Shown here one piece after another: positions 45,920 through 57,044 of a stretch of DNA of 64,000 nt. The stretch is from Diphasiastrum complanatum (lineage: Eukaryota > Streptophyta > Lycopodiopsida > Lycopodiales > Lycopodiaceae). The DNA lies in NCBI GenBank assembly GCA_029204225.1, contig CM055103.1, positions 50,505,470-50,569,469 of the forward strand, written 5' to 3'. The position numbers were made by a program, and so were the translations under genes. The notes below the pieces were generated by a model. The model worked only from the letters and a program-made list of their open reading frames with translations, made no database searches and had not been told where the DNA came from. How positions within the stretch are numbered: the stretch's first letter is position 1; each line of letters opens with the position of its first letter.

Positions 45920-47592
45920 ATCTAATTTCTTTCTTCTTGTATGAACTTGCATGCTTTTCTAAACTTGTGGTATTGTGTGGATCTTGTTATTTTACAAATT
46001 GCGGTGGTAGAACCACTAAAACAATTGACAAATGTAGTTTCTTTTTTCATTGGTTCCTCCATGTTGTGTATTTCGATGAAATGTTGTCCATGCTTGCCAA
46101 TGTGACTTCTCCATTCATTGTGATGACCAGACACTCAAGCTTCCATATGTATTTGCAAAAAATGTTGTATGATCTCTTTAGTATATGCTGCAAATGTCAA
46201 AATCATAACGTCAGTCTTATGTTTGGATCTAAATAAATAGGAAAAATTAAAAGCATCTTGAAGAATTTATACTAACCATGTAATGAGTGATGTGATCTTC
46301 TATCTCTGCTTTTGATACTACATCAACAAACTCGACACAAGCCTTTTGTACAACTTTCTTATCAATATCAGAGAAATTATCTTTTCTTAGAATTTCAATC
46401 ATACTATCAAGCTTCTTCCATACAAATTTTCGCCTTGCACAAGCTACAAGACGTTATTATCTCGGAGAAGATTCGAAGGTTCGATAATTGTAGTTGAAGC
46501 TCCTAATTTATAAGGACAATGAAATTCTTCAGTTGATGATGTATCTTCAAGGTTGAGCAAACTAATTTTTTGCTCCTCAAAAAAGTCTATCCACCAATGT
46601 TGATCGAACTTGTCAAAAAACTGATAAATTGCTTGAATACATGATTCCAAAAAATTTAATGAGACAAACGGATCAACCTCACAATGTTCTCTTTGCATCT
46701 TTTTTTTTCTAGCATTGACTTTAAGAGAGATAGTGCGGCAAACTTGATTTGAATAGAAGACATATTGAGCAAAAATTGAACTCCTTCAAGAGGTAGCCAT
46801 GATACCGAATTTGAAAATTGTTTGTCCCATAACAATGTAATGCATGTTTCATTACATTTGATTTTAAACTGATGCTAAAAGCTGATGTCATTGATATCAC
46901 ATTGGATGTCTTAATATAATCATGAAAATCATATGTGTGTCTGATTAACGACACAATTAGCTTTGGCATGATTCTTTGAAAATGCTTTGAAGCAATGGTA
47001 AAAAAAATGTCTTCTTGAGTCTCAGACTTGGGTGTGGCCCACCAACAAAATTTCTATTTTTTTTATTGTTTTGGAAAGTTTTTTCTCTACTAGCATGGAT
47101 GAGTATGCCAAGAAAATTTGACTTTTATTTTCCCTAAAAGTGTTGTCAAGCTGCAAATAAAGTATTTCTAGAGGATTTTCACCAAATTCGTAGATTGTCA
47201 AATTTGGATCGTTTCAGATGTTGTGATAATTAAAAAATACCTTGGACTCCAAAGTGCCATCAAGCACAAGTGCTCCAACTAGATGAACTTGAATAAAATC
47301 TACTTCATTCAAATTAAACCGTACTCTAGTAAAATGAGATAACATCATTTTCTTCTGATGCATGCCATCAATGACAAGGTCGAGATATATTTGAGGACAT
47401 TCCAAATATTTCTTTTGATGTTTGGCCAACTTTTGTCGTTCAATGGTTTCTTGATCTTTGTGCACTTGAAGGGCTTTTGCAACGTCCATTAAAAAACACA
47501 ATCAAAATAATTATCAAATATGTTACGATAATAACATATTAAATATTTCTAGTTTAGCATACTAATTTCATCATAGATGTTAATTAATTTAT
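45920..47592 (-). pseudogene. DUF7869-like transposase-related gene, multi-exon remnant
   Basis: Minus strand. The main exon (about 47490 down to 46970) reads YLDLVIDGMHQKKMMLSHF, then after a TGA (probably from a CGA) NDPNLTIYEF, LQLDNTFRENKSQIF and LLVGHTQ. The set IDGM-Q-K / DNT-RENK / VGHT is the signature I associate with DUF7869 proteins of transposon-like eukaryotic genes. Downstream frames continue (46969-46721 and 46698-46444), with an intron 46188-46276 (89 bp, GT...TTTGCAG) and a last open exon to about 45922. Several stops break it. Function as a transposase is an inference from the family's dispersed, repetitive nature. Confidence 0.55.
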
Positions 47593-47639
47593 ACCTTTCT
47601 CATGATTGGTTTTCGCGAGCTTTTTGGCAGATTCTAATA

Positions 47640-47868
47640 ACTCGAGGACACATAGAACATTGGCTTGGCTTTGTGCTTGCTTCCTCTTGAAGAATTCCAA
47701 GGCATAGTGCCCCATTTTGCTACATAGTAGAATTTAACCTTGGGTTTGTCCTTCTTAGGCTTTACTTGGCTTGATGATGATTTACACCCTTGATGATATC
47801 CATCCTTTGCTTGCACCTTTTTGAAAGCTCCTCCCTTGTTCTTATCTTTGCCTTTTCATTTTTATATT
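47640..47868 (-). pseudogene. Duplicated Copia gag knuckle piece
   Basis: A 60-codon minus-strand frame with KPKKDKPKVKFYYVAKWGTM, the frameshifted remnant of a CX2CX4HX4C knuckle. It is the copy 1 counterpart of 48548-48775 and is joined directly to the DUF7869-like sequence. Confidence 0.6.
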
Positions 47869-47878
47869 TTTGAATACG

Positions 47879-48500
47879 ATTCTTTGACAATGCTTTGAAG
47901 CACTGGTAAAAAAAATGTCTTCTTGAGTCTCAATCTTGGGTGTGGCCCACCAACAAAATTTCTATTTTTTTTACTATTTTGGAAAGTTTTTTCTCTACTA
48001 GCATGGATGAGTATGCCAAGAAGATTTGACTTTTATTTTCCCTAAAAGTGTTGTCAAGCTGCAAATAAAGTATTTCTAGAGGATTTTCACCAAATTCGTA
48101 GATTGTCAAATTTGGATCGTTTCAGATGTTGTGATAATTAAAAAATACCTTGGACTCCAAAGTGCCATCAAGCACAAGTGCTCCAACGAGATGAACTTGA
48201 ATAAAATCTACTTCATTCAAATTAAACCGTACTCTAGTAAAATGAGATAACATCATTTTGTTCTGATGCATGCCATCAATGACAAGGTCGAAATATATTT
48301 GAGGACATTCCAAATATTTCCTTTGATGTTTGGCCAACTTTTGTCGTTCAATGGTTTCTTGATCTTTGTGCACTTGAAGGGCTTTTGCAACGTCCATTAA
48401 AAAACACAATCAAAATAATTATCAAATATGTTACTATAATAACATATTAAATATTTCTAGTTTAGCATACTAATTTCATCATAGACATTAATTAATTTTT
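47879..48500 (-). pseudogene. Second copy of the DUF7869-like exon
   Basis: Minus-strand frame 48409-48122 (MDVAKALQVHKDQETIERQK, YFDLVIDGMHQNKMMLSHF) and its continuation to about 47940 (LQLDNTFRENK, VGHTQ) repeat copy 1 almost exactly. It is a by-product of the 908-bp duplication. Confidence 0.6.
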
Positions 48501-48547
48501 ACCTTTCTCATGATTGGTTTTCGCGAGCTTTTTGGCAGATTTTAATA

Positions 48548-49113
48548 ACTCGAGGACACATAGAACATTGGCTTGGCTTTGTGCTTGCTTCCTCTTGAAG
48601 AATTCCAAGGCATAGTGCCCCATTTTGCTACATAGTAGAATTTAACCTTGGGTTTGTCCTTCTTAGGCTTTACTTGGCTTGATGATGATGTACACCCTTG
48701 ATGATATCCATCCTTTGATTGCACCTTTTTGAAAGCTCCTCCCTTGTTCTTTTCTTTGCCTTTTCAAGAAGGCTTTATCATCACCATCATTGATGGGGAG
48801 CCTTTCCACTCTTGCTTTGATGTGAGCCTTCCTATTCTTCTCAACCATCAACACACTTTGAAGGTCTTCAAGTGTAGGCAATTTCCCCATTATGGCATAG
48901 TTTTGGGCAAGGGTAGCAAAATCACTACTTAAGCCATTCAAAACGACTTGCACAAGTTCACTCTAGTCAAATAAAAATGTAATTTTTACTAGTTTTTCCA
49001 AGATTAAAAATCACCAAAAGCCTTGTACTGAACCTAAAAGGTGTCTTATAGAACCTCAAGAAGCCTAATAACAACTTGTTCAAGCTCTCAAAAGGCTGAT
49101 TCAGTTTCCCAAA
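48548..49113 (-). pseudogene. Copia H2, left part: gag fragment and leader
   Basis: Minus strand from 48961: gag (VVLNGLSSDFATLAQNYA, LPTLEDLQSVLM) then a basic linker and knuckle remnant ending near 48548. Bases 48962-49113 look like leader and are cut by element 5. The leader appears to resume at 53671, after the CCAAA duplication. Confidence 0.65.
49109..49113. repeat. Target-site duplication CCAAA, left copy
   Basis: CCAAA precedes the left LTR of element 5 and recurs at 53671-53675. Confidence 0.9.
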
Positions 49114-49796
49114 TGTGAAAGTATTGTACTTTAGGACCATAAATGGATCTACAAAAGATCCACAAGAGTGATTGGATGCTTGCTTAACAATCTATCAAAA
49201 AACTAGACACAAAAAAGTTGATCTAGATTGGCAGTTTGACAAACAACAAGCATTAACAATCAAAAGCATTGATCAACATTGAAATCCGAGCCCACACGTG
49301 TGTACTACAGGCTGTAGTACGGCCTTCAACCTGAGAAACAAGTAGAAATTGATCTGGTTTCATTTGGATCACAAAAACTCAATGTACATAGTGAACTAGC
49401 TTGAGATTGCCAATGAGCTCCAAAAATTTTCTATCTTCTCACTATGGAGAGAGGGAATACATATTGAAGTTAGGTGGATTTCCAGCATGTAATAAGGAAG
49501 TTAACTCACTCTCCTTGACCTAAAATGAAACCCTAGTCTATTTCCTAGAGTTATGTTTGGTAGGTAGCTAGTTGGTCAAATTTTCACCTTAAACTTAGAT
49601 GTAGGTCCTATAAAGTAGGGATGACCACCAAATAGACATGACCAACTCTCTTGACTTGACCTAACCTACATTAGGATGGGTTTCCCATGTGGCATCATGG
49701 CCTCACATGTGTGGGACCCACTTGTGTACACAATTTACACTATTCTACATGGTTTTTGATCAAGCTAGATTTGCCAATTTTTGGCAATTCTTCACA
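49114..49796 (-). repeat. 3' LTR of element 5 (683 bp)
   Basis: TGTGAAAG to CTTCACA. Compared with the right LTR it lacks 18 bases near 49464. Contains CACACGTGTG (49293-49302) running into the 19-base palindrome GTACTACAGGCTGTAGTAC (49302-49320). Confidence 0.93.
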
Positions 49797-49849
49797 CTCC
49801 TCCTCAAATTTAGCTTGATCTATTTACAAATCTCTTGATAGATCAATGA

Positions 49850-50294
49850 AAGCTTTTAGAAGTGTCTAAAAAATCCAGCTACAAAGAAGGAACTTTTGAG
49901 ACTCCAATAGAGAATGATGTCCATGAAGGATCTTTCACCACCTCTTAGAGGATCCCTTACAAGATGTTCCATAAATGTGTCTATATACATGTAGCACACT
50001 TCAAAACTAAACATCATGCCAAGCCATGGATTCCAAGGCATTTTGTGCACTTGAAGATACATCAATTAAAATATTAAGTGCATAAATAATGTTGCCAATG
50101 ACAACTTGTCTTGCTTGATCCATATGATTGAGCCTAGTTGGCTCCATCTTGATACTCAAGGTTCTTCTTGGAGTCCTCGGGTCTTGAGCTTGCTCCTCCA
50201 CTTGACTTGACTCCAAACCATCAATGAATTGAATAAGGTGTTGATCCAAAGGTGCTTCTTCAAGTTTACAAATCTTCCACTCTTGAAAGATCAC
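49850..50294 (-). pseudogene. Remnant of later pol sequence in element 5
   Basis: Short minus-strand frames contain DPRTPRRTLSIKMEPTRLN (the Copia linker before RT) and GGERSFMDIILYWSL (a piece of the RT end). Everything between is deleted. The same scraps occur in element 6 at 58568-58950. Confidence 0.65.
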
Positions 50295-50312
50295 ATTTCC
50301 ACCATTGACAAA

Positions 50313-52163
50313 TTATTTGGCTGAAAACAAGTAGATTCTACAATCTCTACTTGAAGAGCAAAACACTACCATTATTCCTATCATTGGAATAGGATAATCT
50401 TTGGTCCTTACATTGGAATGATCATGCTCAAAGCATGTGGACCCAAAGATTTCCAATACAAATGATGTTTCATCTTTTATGACACTATTCAAACTATTAC
50501 AAAAATAGTTATCCAATGAAATTGCTTTATCAACAACAAATGTAGATTTCAAAGCATCCCATTTCATTGTCTTGTCATACAAAGTAATAAACACCATGAA
50601 TCTTAAAGGTAAGAAACAAGTCACCTCATGTCTACTAATACTTTCCAAAAAGTATTCAAAGATAGTAGACTCTCCAATGCTCACCACCCTTGCAAGATGC
50701 ACACTTGAATGGACAATTTGCATGCAATTTGATGACTCGGCCATTGTCATTGAGGACTCCCTTGGAACTCTCATGCTTTGAGGCTGATCCTCAAGATCTT
50801 CCTCCTTTTGATGCTCCTCCTCAATGCAAGCAAAATCACACTTTGCCAAGATCTCCTCTTGAGTGATCTCCTCCTTTGCCAAGCTCATTCTTTCAAAAGC
50901 AACACTAGCTTCCAACTTAAACAATCTTCCATGTTTAAATCCCTTTGCAATGCAAACATCATTCTTCAAGATGAAACAAACACCATGCTTAAAGTGGACA
51001 TCCAAACCACTTTCTAAGAGTAGACCAACACTAAGCATATTCTTGGTGATTGATGGTACATAAAGGACATTTTCTAGATCCATGCATTTTGAGGATTCTA
51101 GACACAAAGATATGGTGCCAACACCATCTATCCTACACTCTTCATCATTTGCAGTAAAGACAAACTTTTTAGCATCATTGAATGAGTGTAAGGTTGAGAA
51201 AAAGTCCTTTTCACAAGACATGTGGGAGCTAGCCCCACTGTCGATCCACCAATTGTCTCTTGAATTGCTATTGCTTGTCGGTGAGGATGTAGATGCCATC
51301 AAGAATACATCTACTTCATCCTCCTCCTCCTCCTTTGCAAGGTTTCCTTGTTTGTCCTCCTCCACTTGTGCTCTTAGCCTCTTGTAGCATTCAGATGCAT
51401 AATGCCCCTTCTTTCCACGAAAGAAGCATTTTTGCTTTGACTTGTCCTTTGAGCTTGATGCATCATCCTCTTCTTTGGCCTCCTTTGGATGCTTCTTCTT
51501 TCCATTGGTCTTCTTTTTGCCCTTGAATGAGAAATTTGCTTTCTCATCACCATCCTGCAACGACAAGGAACTCATCCTAGATTTTGCATGGAGCATCCTA
51601 CACTCTTCAGCCACTAATACACTGTGAAGTTTTTTTATAGTTGGCAAAGTGTCTTGGATGGCAAAACTTTGGACCAAATTTGCAAAGTCATCTCCTAGAC
51701 CATTAAGGACAATTTGTACAAGCTCTCCATCATGAATCTTCTCTCCAATGGAAGCCAACTCCCTATTTAGAGACTTGATTCTGAGTACATAATCTTGTGC
51801 ACTCTCCTCACTTCTCCTCATGCTTTTCAAAATTTGATTTCTAAGCATAAGAACTCTTGAAGTGTTGCTAGACTCATAGATTGATTTTAAAGACTCCCAA
51901 GCCTCTTTAGCACTAGTACATGCTGATACTTCTCTCAACAAATCATTGCTCACATTCATCTTCACACAATGAAGTGCAAGCCTAGATCTCTTCTTGTATC
52001 TAGCTAACTCTTGTGCACCTAAAGGTTCATCTTCATCTTCAATCAAGAACTCATAAAGGTCTTGGAGCACTAAGAGTGACTCCATTCTAAACTTCCAAAT
52101 AGCATAATTTGTAGAATTCAACCTCTCACTAGCTTCTAGAAGGTATGCTCCAGCAGATGCCAT
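50313..52163 (-). CDS. Gag-protease frame of element 5, long and open
   Basis: A 616-codon open frame from ATG at 52163 (MASAGAYLLEASERL). Domains: UBN2-type gag (residues about 1-200), knuckle CFFRGKKGHYASEC with the second Cys changed to Arg, protease NWWIDSGASSHM, the LENVLYVPSITKNMLSVG region, then GAG-pre-integrase is lost and the frame continues through a Glu-rich stretch into an integrase C-terminal remnant (CNSLNSVIKDETSFVLEIFGS). I chose 52163 over an upstream non-ATG start because the gag families here begin MAS-x-GAYLL. It could make a gag-protease product, but the broken knuckle questions RNA binding. Confidence 0.8.
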   Translation of the reverse strand: MASAGAYLLEASERLNSTNYAIWKFRMESLLVLQDLYEFLIEDEDEPLGAQELARYKKRSRLALHCVKMNVSNDLLREVSACTSAKEAWESLKSIYESSNTSRVLMLRNQILKSMRRSEESAQDYVLRIKSLNRELASIGEKIHDGELVQIVLNGLGDDFANLVQSFAIQDTLPTIKKLHSVLVAEECRMLHAKSRMSSLSLQDGDEKANFSFKGKKKTNGKKKHPKEAKEEDDASSSKDKSKQKCFFRGKKGHYASECYKRLRAQVEEDKQGNLAKEEEEDEVDVFLMASTSSPTSNSNSRDNWWIDSGASSHMSCEKDFFSTLHSFNDAKKFVFTANDEECRIDGVGTISLCLESSKCMDLENVLYVPSITKNMLSVGLLLESGLDVHFKHGVCFILKNDVCIAKGFKHGRLFKLEASVAFERMSLAKEEITQEEILAKCDFACIEEEHQKEEDLEDQPQSMRVPRESSMTMAESSNCMQIVHSSVHLARVVSIGESTIFEYFLESISRHEVTCFLPLRFMVFITLYDKTMKWDALKSTFVVDKAISLDNYFCNSLNSVIKDETSFVLEIFGSTCFEHDHSNVRTKDYPIPMIGIMVVFCSSSRDCRIYLFSAK

Positions 52164-52193
52164 CTTACTAGTGACTTCTACAAACAAGAAATA

Positions 52194-52540
52194 GATTTGA
52201 TTGACTTGAAACTCACAAAGGTCTCACACTTGTAGTGTTTCACTCAAATTTGATTTCTAATCCAACAAATGGACTTATAATCGCAGTTCTATCACTCCCT
52301 CACAAAGCTGGAATGAAGATAAGATGAAGTGAAAACTACTTTCAAACAAATCTTGCCAAGAAATGGATTTGATTGTCTCTAGAAACTCACTAAGGTCTCT
52401 CTCTTGTAGTTTTTCACTCAAATTAGATTTCTAATCCAACAAATGGACTTATAATCTCAGTTCTAGCACTCCCTCACAAAGTTGGAATGAAGATAAGATG
52501 ATGTGAAATCTACTTACAATCAAATCTTGCCAAATTTGGC
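52194..52540 (-). repeat. 172-bp tandem duplication in the leader of element 5
   Basis: Copy 1 starts GATTTGATTGACTTG at 52194 and copy 2 GATTTGATTGTCTCT at 52366. Both contain CCAACAAATGGACTTATAAT and GGAATGAAGATAAGATGA. Element 6 has the same duplication (about 60771-61085), so it is a family trait. Confidence 0.85.
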
Positions 52541-52957
52541 TATTTTTGGACAAAAAAAATGACTTAATCTCTTTCTTCCTTCTTGCTGTACTTTCAAGAC
52601 CTGTTTTTAACCTTAATAGGACTTGAACTCAGCCTAGATTAATTAGATTCCATGAAACAAATTCAAATCTAATCAATGGCAAATGATCTTGGTAGATTAT
52701 CCTAGGATCTCCACCAAAAATTACACCAATAGCTCACAAATTGAATTTTTTTGGATCAAATGAATACCATGCATTAAATGCAGGTTCAGAGGTGCCCACA
52801 CATGTGGACAGTACGGATTTGGACCCCTACCAAGTTTGGGATCAAATCTCCTCACCAAAATCAAGATTCTAGCTTGCCCTCTCAATACTAGTTTTTAGCA
52901 CCAAAACTTGCTAAAAATGGATTTGCATTAGATCAATGGCTTATGCTCTTGTACTTG

Positions 52958-52969
52958 GCTCTGATACCA
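52958..52969 (-). other. Primer-binding site of element 5
   Basis: Minus strand TGGTATCAGAGC, adjoining the LTR start at 52970. Confidence 0.92.
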
Positions 52970-53670
52970 TGTGAAAGTACTGTACTTTAGGACCATAAAT
53001 GGATCTAGAAAAGATCCATAAGAGTGATTGGATGCTTGCTTAACAATCTATCAAAAAACTAGACACAAAAAAGTTGATCTAGATTGGCAGTTTGACAAAC
53101 AACAAGCATTAACAATCAAAAGCATTGATCAACATTGAAATCCGAGCCCACACATGTGTATTACAGGCTTTAGTACGGCCTTCAACCTGAGAAACAAGTA
53201 GAAATTGATTTGGTTTCATTTGGATCACAAAAACTCAATGTACATAGTGAACTAGCTTGAGATTGCCAATGAGCTCCAAAAATTTTCTATCTTCTCACTA
53301 TGGAGAGAGGGAATACATAGCAAATTCGACTTCCTTCTTGAAGTTAGGTGGATTTCCAGCATGTAATAAGGAAGTTAACTCACTCTCCTTGACCTGAAAT
53401 GAAACCCTAGTCTATTTCCTAGAGTTATGCTTGGTAGGTAGCTAGTTGGTCAAATTTTCACCTTAAACTTAGATGTAGGTCCTATAAAGTAGGGATGACC
53501 ACCAAATAGACATGACAAACTCTCTTGACTTGACCTAACCTACATTAGGATGGGTTTCCCATGTGGCATCATGGCCTCACATGTGTGGGACCCACTCGTG
53601 TACACAATTTACACTATTCTACATGGTTTTTGATCAAGCTAGATTTGCCAATTTTTGGCAATTCTTCACA
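52970..53670 (-). repeat. 5' LTR of element 5 (701 bp)
   Basis: TGTGAAAG to CTTCACA. The G-box palindrome has decayed to CACACATGTG (about 53149). Followed by CCAAA (53671-53675). Confidence 0.93.
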
Positions 53671-54100
53671 CCAAAGAGTGGTGGGAATCAATTCCTTAAG
53701 AAAATCTCTACTAGCTGACTTGTACTCCATGGTGCAAATCACCAAGACCTTCTAATTTGTTTTCTTGAATAAAAGTGACTCAATATCAATTTCGGAAGCT
53801 ATATATCAGCAAATCAGATCTCCTTTGATCTATTTTCATCCAAATGGAACTAAATTTTGAGGTATTATCTCTAGATTATCAACTAGTAGCAAAGGCAAAA
53901 CCAATACTACTCAAAATCTAGGATTAAAGCTTGGAAAATTCAAATCTAAGACTCACTTTTGACTAGGCTCAAATACCATGATAAATTTTATAGAAAAATT
54001 AATCCCAATAAATTCTAAAAGTGATGGAGAATGCACATTTGATTGATCTAGATCCAAACTATGAGCTAGAAACAAAACTAGTTATTCCAAGCAAAAACTA
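53671..54100 (-). pseudogene. Copia H2, right part: leader, primer site, LTR start
   Basis: After the CCAAA copy the leader of H2 seems to resume, ending in a decayed primer site (plus strand GGCTCAAATACCA, about 53966-53978) and the LTR start TGATAAATTTTATAG at 53979, very like the inner LTR end of element 1. The LTR is lost by about 54100. Confidence 0.55.
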
Positions 54101-54134
54101 TATGAAGATAAATGATCTTTTCTATTAATCTAGC

Positions 54135-55560
54135 TTATGCATGAAGAGTGCAAGCATGCACATTTTTCAAGAGAATAGACAGCACAAGCTTCCAGTTTGG
54201 ATCTACATATTCTCTAGTGATTCCTATACTTCTAGTAACATCTTTCGCCATGTTCATGCAATACAAACAAGGGTGTTTAGATGTAGCACCATGAGAGACA
54301 TTATACATGCATTTCAATGTTTTCAAATCACCTGCTAAGTGCCATTCAACATTGAAGTCTCCAACTCCTGGAACATTGAGAAATCCTCCATCCAGATGGT
54401 CCTTGATGATCCTAGGGTAAGATGTCCTTCAGAATATCCATGATAATATATCATGATCCTCCTTCAACACCTGTCCAAAGAACTAATCAAACTTAGTTTA
54501 CTATGAATTAATACTATCCATTGAATCTAATGTGATAATGAAGCTAGTTACCTGAAATGCTGCCACCCACCATATATCATTTTCGAACTAGACACTGAAT
54601 CTGAAATCTTCTTGGTCCATTGTCTGTGATAGTGCACCATTCATGAGAGTTATATTAACCCTCTCCATCATCTTCTCTTTCACAATTTTTGACTCATTTA
54701 ACTTAAGTACTATGATTATTTTGCCATTCACCTTTTCAAAGGTTATATCATAGAATGTGACGATGTATCTCAACAAGTAATTTAGATCAACAAATAAGCT
54801 ATACTCCATCAGTTTCATACACCTCCTCAATATGAAATGGAGTACCAATGATCTTATGCATACCTATGTTTAATGTATCCCTCTCTTTCTTCAAGTGATA
54901 TGACCTTGGGATTGGGACTTTTTTTATTCGAACGTGCTTAAAAGCTTCTCTAATAAGTTTAAATATTGTTGCATATGCTTCCCTGCTAATACTTGCAAAA
55001 TCACAAACACCCTGAACTATAGTCTTATCTAAAAAAATTTGAATGTCCACCATCAAAGACTATTATTTTGCACTTTCCATTTGAACTCCTATTGCTCATC
55101 ATGATACACTCAGCGGATTTGCATGTCAATATTGAGCCCAACGACATTCCAAGTGAAGCATTGTCCTTAATATTCCGAGGAACTACTAATGCAGATCTGC
55201 AAAAGAAAGATAGTTAGCAGAATATCACCATTATGATAGCTGAAATAAATCCATATTTCATTGATCAAGTTACAAAAATCATAATATGCTTACTTGAATG
55301 CACGAATCCTTATATTTCGATAACCTCCTTTTGAATGTGTTTGAATATCCTTGCAACTTTGTCGCTTTCGCTTCTTATTTTCAGCCTTCTTCTTAGCCAA
55401 TTCCACATCCTTCAGTAATTGTAAGTTTTCAATTCGAATAGATTGTAAGATTGATTGCATTTGCTCTAGTTCTGATTTGATATCATATGTGGGCTCAAGA
55501 AAGAATAGGCAAATTGTAAAAACTGCAAAAATGAAATGGTGTGGTGATCTGATTGACATT
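54135..55560 (-). pseudogene. Unidentified intron-bearing transposon-like gene
   Basis: Minus strand. Exon 1 (about 55559-55294): a possible coiled coil (SELEQMQSILQSIRIENLQ) and a basic patch (KKKAENKKRKRQS). Intron 55197-55293 (97 bp) has donor GTAAGC and acceptor CTTTCTTTTGCAG; the next exon is in phase (SALVVPRNIKDNASLG). After frameshifts near 55040 and 54830 it continues (VCDFASISREAYATIFKL; YIVTFYDITFEKVNG) and ends with EWHLAGDLKTLK, MYNVSHGATSKHPCLYC. The GD-K ... GA-S-HPC-YC pattern recalls unclassified transposon-encoded proteins seen in many eukaryotes; I cannot name the family. Confidence 0.45.
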
Positions 55561-56380
55561 CAAATCGGAAGTCTTGTTGCACTTCTAGCTTCAGAAAATA
55601 TTGAAAGACATCCATTTTGGATTGCTAAATTGCTTGGATTCATTCAAAATATTAACTAGACAAAAGTTCTACGTCTCCATTAGTAGTTGTGCACCACTTC
55701 AACGACACTTTTTTGGGAAGGTACGAATTTGAAATGTTACAAGTAGAATCGAAGGGCAAGAGAGCGATTGCCAAAAAATCAATCAATGTTTGACGATTTG
55801 AATTTACAGAATGTAGATTGTTTTGGCTTTTGCTTTTCAAGAATGTTCAAAATATGCCAAGTTTTATATTGAGAGGCATTAGTGAAAATTCCTTAGAAAT
55901 TGTACTTTGAAAATGTAAATATAGTTTAAGCCCTTTTGTATTTTAATGGGATTTGGAGTTTCAAAAATCATGTGTTGTCTTGCAATCTTATATCATTTCT
56001 AATTATGATGGTTTTATGAAGTTTGTAAGAAAAAACTTGTAGTGCTCTATTAAAAAGTATGCATTTAATATTAGTTGATTAAAAAATACCAAAAACGATT
56101 ACTCTTTTTCGAGTCAAAGTTCCAAAACAAATGTCATTGCGTTCCTTACTTATCTTATCATCATAGATAGACTATGTTCTCTCTTGTAGAAGCTCATTTG
56201 TAAGAGTATAGAACCTTCTATATTGGATGGTAGTTTGTCTTGGATCTGACATACTATCTCCATTGAAGTTTCCTCATAGAGTCATCAACTACTTAGTTCT
56301 ATGTCAGCTATCACTTGATAAGTAGATATGTTGGACCAACTCACACCTTGTGAGGTGAGTTGAGATGGTGCAAATGGACT
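55561..56380. other. AT-rich stretch, no feature seen
   Basis: Short frames only (largest about 100 codons, no domain). Confidence 0.5.
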
Positions 56381-56384
56381 CAAT

Positions 56385-57004
56385 GGAGAGCATTTGGTAA
56401 TGCCAAGAGGGCTGCAAGGCTAACTTGGTGATAATACTATTGGAAATATCACAGCTCCACGGTTGTGCATGGCCACTTTATAAATCCCACAAATTTTAAC
56501 TCATGGGAATTGACACTAAAAAGAAAATAAATTTGTTTGCCCACTGAAAGATGCTCCAAAGCCTGAAATGAGGAATATACATGAATTCTAACTTATCTAA
56601 GCATCTATCCAAGTGTGAATGCCAACTCATCATGAAAATTCCAATACATCATTCTAGAAGCATGTGGAATTCAACACCTTTGTGCTCCAAAATTTTGCAT
56701 GTTATTATACATATTTGGTACCAAAAACTAGCAATTTGTCAAGTTGGCAAAAACTTGATATATTGCAAGCAAAATGTTCCAAGGTGAATCACTCTTTTCA
56801 ACTTTGACAAAATCACAATTGAGGAGAGGTGTTGAGAATGTTTGCAATTGCCACTAATGGTATTGAAACTTAGAAGGGCCTGATTAAGCAAAAATGCATG
56901 AGTCATCTACCTACTTGATGACATGTAGAGTTTGTTGCCATTGACTTGTAATGCAAGATTGTGGAGTTTGAAGTTTTTTTTTTTAACATGTTTTCTAGCT
57001 ACAG

Positions 57005-57044
<40 letters not shown>

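Larger units (their letters stand above)
46971..48775. repeat. Tandem duplication of about 900 bp (offset 908)
   Basis: Copy 1 (about 46971-47868) and copy 2 (about 47879-48775) each hold the DUF7869-like main exon, the following intron-like AT-rich stretch and a Copia gag knuckle piece. They differ at few positions and share the same internal TGA, so the lesion came before the duplication. Confidence 0.9.
49114..53670 (-). mobile_element. Copia element 5, deletion derivative (4557 bp)
   Basis: LTRs at 49114-49796 and 52970-53670, primer site 52958-52969, purine tract beside the left LTR, CCAAA on both sides. The internal region keeps gag, protease and scraps of later domains but no integrase core, RT catalytic region or RNase H. 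Element 6 has the same plan, so this looks like a mobilised non-autonomous family. Confidence 0.93.
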
